Assembly (NCBI GenBank): GCA_029747585.1
Contig: JAPEVF010000209.1
Span: 1 to 64,000, forward strand
DNA from: Pleurotus djamor
Taxonomy: Eukaryota > Basidiomycota > Agaricomycetes > Agaricales > Pleurotaceae
Length of the DNA stretch: 64,000 bases
Direction: 5' to 3'
Shown here: in pieces, positions 59,424 through 64,000 of the stretch
Numbering within the stretch: position 1 is the first letter of the stretch
How the letters are laid out: each line of letters begins with the position of its first letter
Translations under genes and position numbers: made by a program
Notes under the pieces: generated by a model
Databases searched by the model: none
What the model was told of the DNA's origin: nothing
Seen by the model: the letters and a program-made list of their open reading frames with translations, nothing else

Positions 59424-61585
59424 TCAGTCATCCGAATGTCCAAGGCGAGGAATAACCTCATCCGCCTCTCTTTCTCGCACAATCCGCCTTCTAAATTCGT
59501 CGCCTCTCGAGTCATCGTACACCTTGATGAATTTCTTCGATCTTTCCCCATGTTCCCCTTCAACAACTTCCTCGTATATCTTATACCCCCCAATCCTCGG
59601 AGCGACATGCGTCCAAATTGCCCAATATCCGAAACAAACGCCTAGTATACTTATGCCTACGACCTGTTTGTTGAGTGTAGAAATGATAACAGTGAGTTAA
59701 GGCATGTGAGGTAGATTAATGACGTACCCAAGGGACCCAGTACGGGAACGAGAAAGGCTCAGAGCCTTTGGCGGGTGGCACCCAAGGCATGACGAGGATG
59801 AGCATGTTAAAGAAGAAGTTGAACGCTATGGCGACATGCCATGCAACGTATTCTGGACGCGGAAGACCAGCCTTTGCCCGGCGCCGACGAATGAGGTATA
59901 TACCCACCAACAGTGCAAGATCAAACAAACGACCGGGGTATGTTTGGATTGACACGATCAAGTTGAACGCATCACCAGCAGCTGACAAAAATGATCACAT
60001 TGAGTTCCGGTAAGATTAAAAACTTGGAAGGACAATTTGACTTACGAGGGCCAATGATCACGATAGAAGTCAAGATGAACTTCAGAGCCATCGGGGCAGC
60101 GGGTGTACCAAATGGCTTCGTGCTAGCGAAGAACTTGCTGAAGGGGAATACCCCTTGCCTAGCAACTTCCCGAAATACACGGCCTTGGCCGATGGACACA
60201 GCTATCAAGTTCCCAAGCGCGGAAAGCGCGACGAAGACGGGTAAAACTCGACGACCAGCGAAGTCGCCGAATACAGCTGCGAAAAACCTTCCTGCTAGAA
60301 GTTGTCCAGATTGTTTGGCTTCTTCGACGGGTACTGCTGCAATGTACGCAACTGCAGGAAGTTGAGGTTAGATCGTTGAATTACACGCTGCAGCGGATGT
60401 GGTGCAATACGCACCGTTGGCGAAGAAGTATAGGACAAAAACGATCCCCAGAGAGGTGGGGGCAGCGGTCTTCAATATCTTAATTGGGTTCTTCATTTCG
60501 TTCGTGAGGTTGAACGCTGTTTCGGTATAACAACAAGTGGAAACTGAGTATAAATAAGAGGCGTACCGTTGCTCCATCCAAAATAACTGAAGGAAACATT
60601 GATTAATGCACCAGCGAGAGCGTTTGGACTTGAGCTTTGGAAGAAAGCCATCAGATGTTCACTCAAGGTGGGCCTGCAGGCAGAGAACCACTGACGTTGT
60701 CCCTTGAAACCCATTCACGAAGTGACTATGTGGGTTCTGTACTCGGGTTCCGCCGCCAAGGACCACCCAGCCCGTCACTACAATGAAAATAAGGGTGAAT
60801 ATCTTGAAAACCGCGAACGTATTCGAGAGCCACATGGCAGTGCGGTTATGCAGAACAGCAACTGAAGAGGGGTGGGGATTAATGGAAATCGGACAGATGA
60901 GGATGCAAAGAGTATTCACTAAGACAAGCTGCGCCATAGCATGCTATAGCGATACCACGCAGCGTCCAAGGCTCAGGTGCATCGTTCCCACCGGCGAAAA
61001 GCAGATACTGCGAGCAAACGATGGCGTTCGAAGAATCGAAGCCCAGGAGTACAGTGATAGCGGCGAAGCTTACAGGAAAGAGGAATTTCGGTTTCCTGTA
61101 CGCCTGTTCGAGGTAAGCCACCTCAGCTCCTGCTCTGTTGGGGAATATGGCTGCAAGTTCGGTGTAGTAGGCCATGCCGGAAGCCGCAACGAGGAAGCCG
61201 AGAACCCAGAAGATTAAGGCGAGGCCAAGGCTTCCACACTGACGTAGTATGGTTCCAGGAGTGGCTTTCAGTAAAGTCAGGGATGTTACACACACGTCAA
61301 TGAGAGGCGGCGTACAGAATATCCCAGTCCCTATCATCGTTGAAAAACCTGCCAAAACCGGTCAGGTCAACGGTACGTTTCAGTCTTCGAAAGCCAAAAC
61401 TTGCTTAAGAAGACAGCCGTCCACCACCCGACCTCAAGTCCTATGGGACTTTCATCCTCTATGGGCGCTCCTCCCGCGTTCCTGTGCTCGGCATCTAGGT
61501 GAACGTTCCCAGCGAGTACGGCATCGACTGAAACGATGCTGGCGACCTCAATCGTAGCGGTTTTATTATGCTTGTCAGACTCCAT
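59424..61585 (-). CDS. amino-acid permease, methionine (MUP1-like) APC/LAT type
   Basis: Eight exons (61585-61405, 61348-60920, 60861-60696, 60634-60567, 60516-60415, 60352-60046, 59981-59728, 59663-59424) give about 581 residues with about twelve hydrophobic helices. APC signatures: STMIGTGIFCTPP in helix 1, FPNRAGAEVAYLEQAY, SFSYFGWSNAFNLTNEMKNP, IAVSIGQGRVFREVARQGVF and PAGDAFNLIVSIQTY. These match fungal high-affinity methionine permeases; the substrate is inferred from this. Intron 1 has a GC donor (61404) and intron 3 an AAG acceptor (60635-60637). In exon 6 an extra base in the AAA run at 60299-60301 shifts the frame inside SGQLLAGRFFAAVFGDF; removing it restores the family sequence. 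About a dozen extra residues follow CTPP. Confidence 0.83.
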
Positions 61586-62662
61586 GTCCTGCCGCGATGG
61601 AAGCGAGGCTAAGGAACGGCCTAGTTGCAGAGCTACCGTCTTAGCCTCTGAAGATGAGACTTGATGCCTTGGGGTCAACGGAAGCAAACCCTGGTAAGTC
61701 CAATACTAGGTATATATAGAGAGGCGATAAAGCCTGAGCGTGATAGTACCGCGTGAATGCCAAGTTGAAGAGATCGTGAGCTCGGAGATAGCAAGTGGTA
61801 TGGGTAGATTCGTGGGTGATCGAAGAAACCTTCGTTCGTGTGCCTGTGGTCGGCGAATGGGACGAACTGCATATCGATGCTTCAATCGTTGAGCCTTCAG
61901 CATGGCCATGATAGATGGCAGATGATACTTTGCGCCGCCGAGCATGGGGGGCCAGTAATCAGACTTCATCGAAGTGTGTCGGTGTGCTGGGGCATAGAGA
62001 GGTAGCATTACGCTAACCATTGCATTGGTTCCATGGAGAAGATCTAGTATGAGCCGAAGCAAGGGTCCCCCCAGTTCACTGAGAAAAGTGGGAAAGAAGC
62101 TCGACCCAGGAAACCTTGATAAGTAAACATACACGTGAGTCCCTGATGTGTATCTTTGACTGATGAAATTACCAACCTTGATACCGTAGATTTACCTTGC
62201 TATATACAGGACTTTACTACACGATCCGATTAGGTCTCTCAGGGAATTCATCGTTCCGGCCATCGTAAAAGGGTCCCCCGCACATCGCGCCTATCAAAAC
62301 ATCTTCACTTTCACAGCTAGGAGCTTGACAGGGAAGATGTGCTTACATTTTAGTATGAAGGTAACGAGCCTCGCGGTCACCTGTGCCAGTTGAAGTCAAG
62401 TTGGAGTGGTTCAACCAAACAAGGGGCTATCGCGTTATTTGGGTCCGTGGCTCTTGACAAACAACACGAGCTTGTCCCTTTCTCGGTTTCTGACGCTGAC
62501 TCACGGAAACCCCTCTTCCAATCTTCATGGTCCCCCAGAACCCACGCTCGAAGGCTCTTTTGCAGAGCATGAGTCACTGTATATAAAGTCCTTTGCTTAC
62601 ATCTGCCCCCCTCGAACCTCCTCACCTCACACACCCACATATTTTCGCCGAAAAGCACCAAC
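61586..62662. other. divergent intergenic region, permease and small heat-shock gene
   Basis: Upstream of both genes. The TATA box TATATAAAG (62580-62588) sits 75 bases before the heat-shock ATG. Weak single TTC/GAA heat-shock units occur at about 62490-62560, but no clean three-unit element. No gene seen. Confidence 0.45.
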
Positions 62663-63157
62663 ATGGAATGGCAGCCACTCCCTGACATTTATGGTCGACC
62701 TTGGACCTGGGATCTATCTGATTCCAATCCAAGTGAATCGTCTGCTTGGCCCGTTATCCAACCTAAGTATGTTCTTCTTGCCATCTTCTATCCTTTTCTC
62801 ATCCCTCCTTCGCAGAATGGACATACATGAAGATGTCGCAGGCAATACCATGACGGCTATACTCGAGCTTCCCGGGGTAAAGCGCAAGGATATCACGATT
62901 GAAGTGGTAAATAGCCAGCTCATCGTGACAGGGAAGAGTTCTGTCAAAAAGAACCGGGATGGCTTCTTCACAACTGAGCGACGATATGGGATTTATCACC
63001 GGACTTTGGCGCTTCCTCGTGGAGTTCAAGTACGTTTACTCCTTTCTTTGATGAATATCGACTGACAATGTTGACGTAGGCGGAGGACGTGAACGCGAAA
63101 TTAGAAGACGGCCTCCTGACGGTGACCTACCCAAGAGTCACCCCTGCGACTGAATAA
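62663..63157 (+). CDS. small heat-shock protein (Hsp20/alpha-crystallin), divergent
   Basis: Three exons (62663-62766, 62816-63029, 63080-63157) give 131 residues. The alpha-crystallin domain begins at MDIHEDVAGNTMTAILELPG, continues with VKRKDITIEVVNSQLIVTG and ERRYGIYHRTLALPRG, and ends with AKLEDGLLTVTYPR, the usual LEDGLL.V..P box. The N-terminal arm is Trp/Pro-rich (MEWQPLPDIYGRPWTWDL) and short, and the C-terminal IXI motif is missing. ATP-independent chaperone that binds unfolding proteins, cytosolic. A second Hsp20 gene follows on the same strand. Confidence 0.88.
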
Positions 63158-63627
63158 GATTTTGACCAGCACGACTAGTAATGGCACAAAAGGTTGCGGT
63201 ATAAACTGTAGCATTGTGGTTGCAATATAGGAATATTGGCCCACATTTTCCTGTCCAACTGAGACGGACAGGTTGCGCCCTTAACCGTCTTCACTTGCGG
63301 AACGGAAGTCTGAACGCTGGTTCGCTCTCATGGGGTAGAAGAATATCTTACTCCCTGGACTGGAGCGTTTGGGTGGCTACGCCATGACCGAAGATCTTGT
63401 TCATGGCGTCCTCTGATCACTTTGCGATCATGATCGAAGATTTCTGACAGAGTTCCAGACCCGCCGTGCCGCCTTCCTCGATCACAGCGCACCATCTGAG
63501 GGTCAAAGGCAGTCATGCCCATTATCTGCCTTTCGTCGCCTTGGTGCTGGCAGCCTGTCAATTTCAGGCCGTCCACGCAAAACCTAGAGACTGATTCTCG
63601 TTGAAGGCGCGTTGGGCGCTTTTTGAC

Positions 63628-63640
63628 TTCGCGAAAGTTC
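63628..63640 (+). promoter_or_regulatory. heat-shock element (three alternating units)
   Basis: TTCGCGAAAGTTC is a perfect nTTCnnGAAnnTTCn array, the Hsf1 consensus, placed 183 bases upstream of the Hsp20 ATG at 63823 and 93 bases upstream of its TATA box. A second, imperfect array (TTCTGGAGTGTTC) lies at about 63708-63720. Confidence 0.7.
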
Positions 63641-63732
63641 GAGCAGCGCCTTGATAGTTCTCCTCGCCGATTTTCCACACGAGGTTCCCTTCGAAAGGGT
63701 TAGGACCTTCTGGAGTGTTCGAAGCCGAAAGG

Positions 63733-63740
63733 TATATAAA
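63733..63740 (+). promoter_or_regulatory. TATA box of the second Hsp20 gene
   Basis: TATATAAA, 83 bases before the start codon, downstream of the heat-shock element. Confidence 0.65.
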
Positions 63741-63822
63741 CGATTGCTTTTGAGCCTTGTATCGTCAGAAAAGCACAAGCAAGCTGCAACCCACTCATCC
63801 CACATCTCTAACCCACTAGACC

Positions 63823-64000
63823 ATGTCTCTCTACTTCTACGAACCTTTCTCTGACTTCGACCGTCTTTTTGACGAGGCGTTCAACGCTCGCACTGGCAAC
63901 CCTCAAGGCCAGAGACAGATCACGTCTCGCGCCACCAACGTTCATCGCCCAAGGTAGGCTCGTCTTCCCCTCAAATGTCCCAGTCTTTGGTCTCATCATG
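63823..64000 (+). CDS. small heat-shock protein (Hsp20), 5' part only
   Basis: Exon 1 is 63823-63953, followed by a GTAGGC donor; the rest lies beyond the window. The 43 complete residues begin MSLYFYEPFSDFDRLFDEAF, the characteristic N-terminus of inducible mushroom Hsp20 proteins, with the alpha-crystallin domain expected in later exons. A clear heat-shock element and TATA box upstream point to Hsf1 control. Same orientation as the Hsp20 gene 0.7 kb upstream, but the N-termini are unrelated, so they are not recent duplicates. Confidence 0.82.

Larger units (their letters stand above)
63158..63822. other. intergenic between two Hsp20 genes
   Basis: Holds 3' sequence of the first and the promoter of the second Hsp20 gene. 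Apart from the sites listed separately, nothing recognisable. Confidence 0.5.

Overview
This window is nuclear DNA from a mushroom-forming basidiomycete (Agaricomycetes). Genes are split by many introns of about 45-90 bases. Family content points the same way: expanded F-box/LRR-like proteins, a fungal-type seven-helix protein, a secreted CPL1-like cysteine-rich protein, and an N-terminal helical domain of the MLKL_NTD type. The assembly is a draft: there are scattered n calls, one gap (14903-14999) and three one-base frame breaks inside otherwise good genes.

Layout. 0-10 kb: an isoprenylcysteine methyltransferase-like gene, a two-exon start of an unrecognised gene, and a 15-exon gene (6101-9032) encoding an MLKL_NTD-like helical domain, a pseudokinase and an unassigned C-terminal region. 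9-24 kb: two F-box genes, a small hypothetical gene, a truncated F-box copy beside an intact one, a secreted amidase, and two more F-box genes. 24-28 kb: a tentative three-exon gene, an aldo-keto reductase and the CPL1-like secreted protein. 28-35 kb: gene-poor DNA with many n calls. 35-41 kb: a seven-helix membrane protein and a long bHLH transcription factor. 42-52 kb: five more F-box genes. 52-64 kb: a PL1 pectate lyase, a sphingoid-base-phosphate phosphatase of the PAP2 family, tRNA-Ser(AGA), an Old Yellow Enzyme, a methionine-type permease and two small heat-shock proteins (the second runs off the window).

The main theme is lineage-specific expansion: ten F-box genes plus one broken copy share one two-exon design, with a phase-0 intron right after the F-box exon, and fall into four sequence subgroups. 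They probably encode SCF ubiquitin-ligase receptors with diverging LRR-like substrate regions. The other genes are mostly separate functions (secretion and plant-wall degradation, lipid and redox metabolism, amino-acid uptake, heat shock) and do not form an obvious pathway cluster. The most unusual single gene is the MLKL-like pseudokinase. Several introns require AAG 3' splice sites and two require GC 5' splice sites to keep conserved protein motifs in frame.
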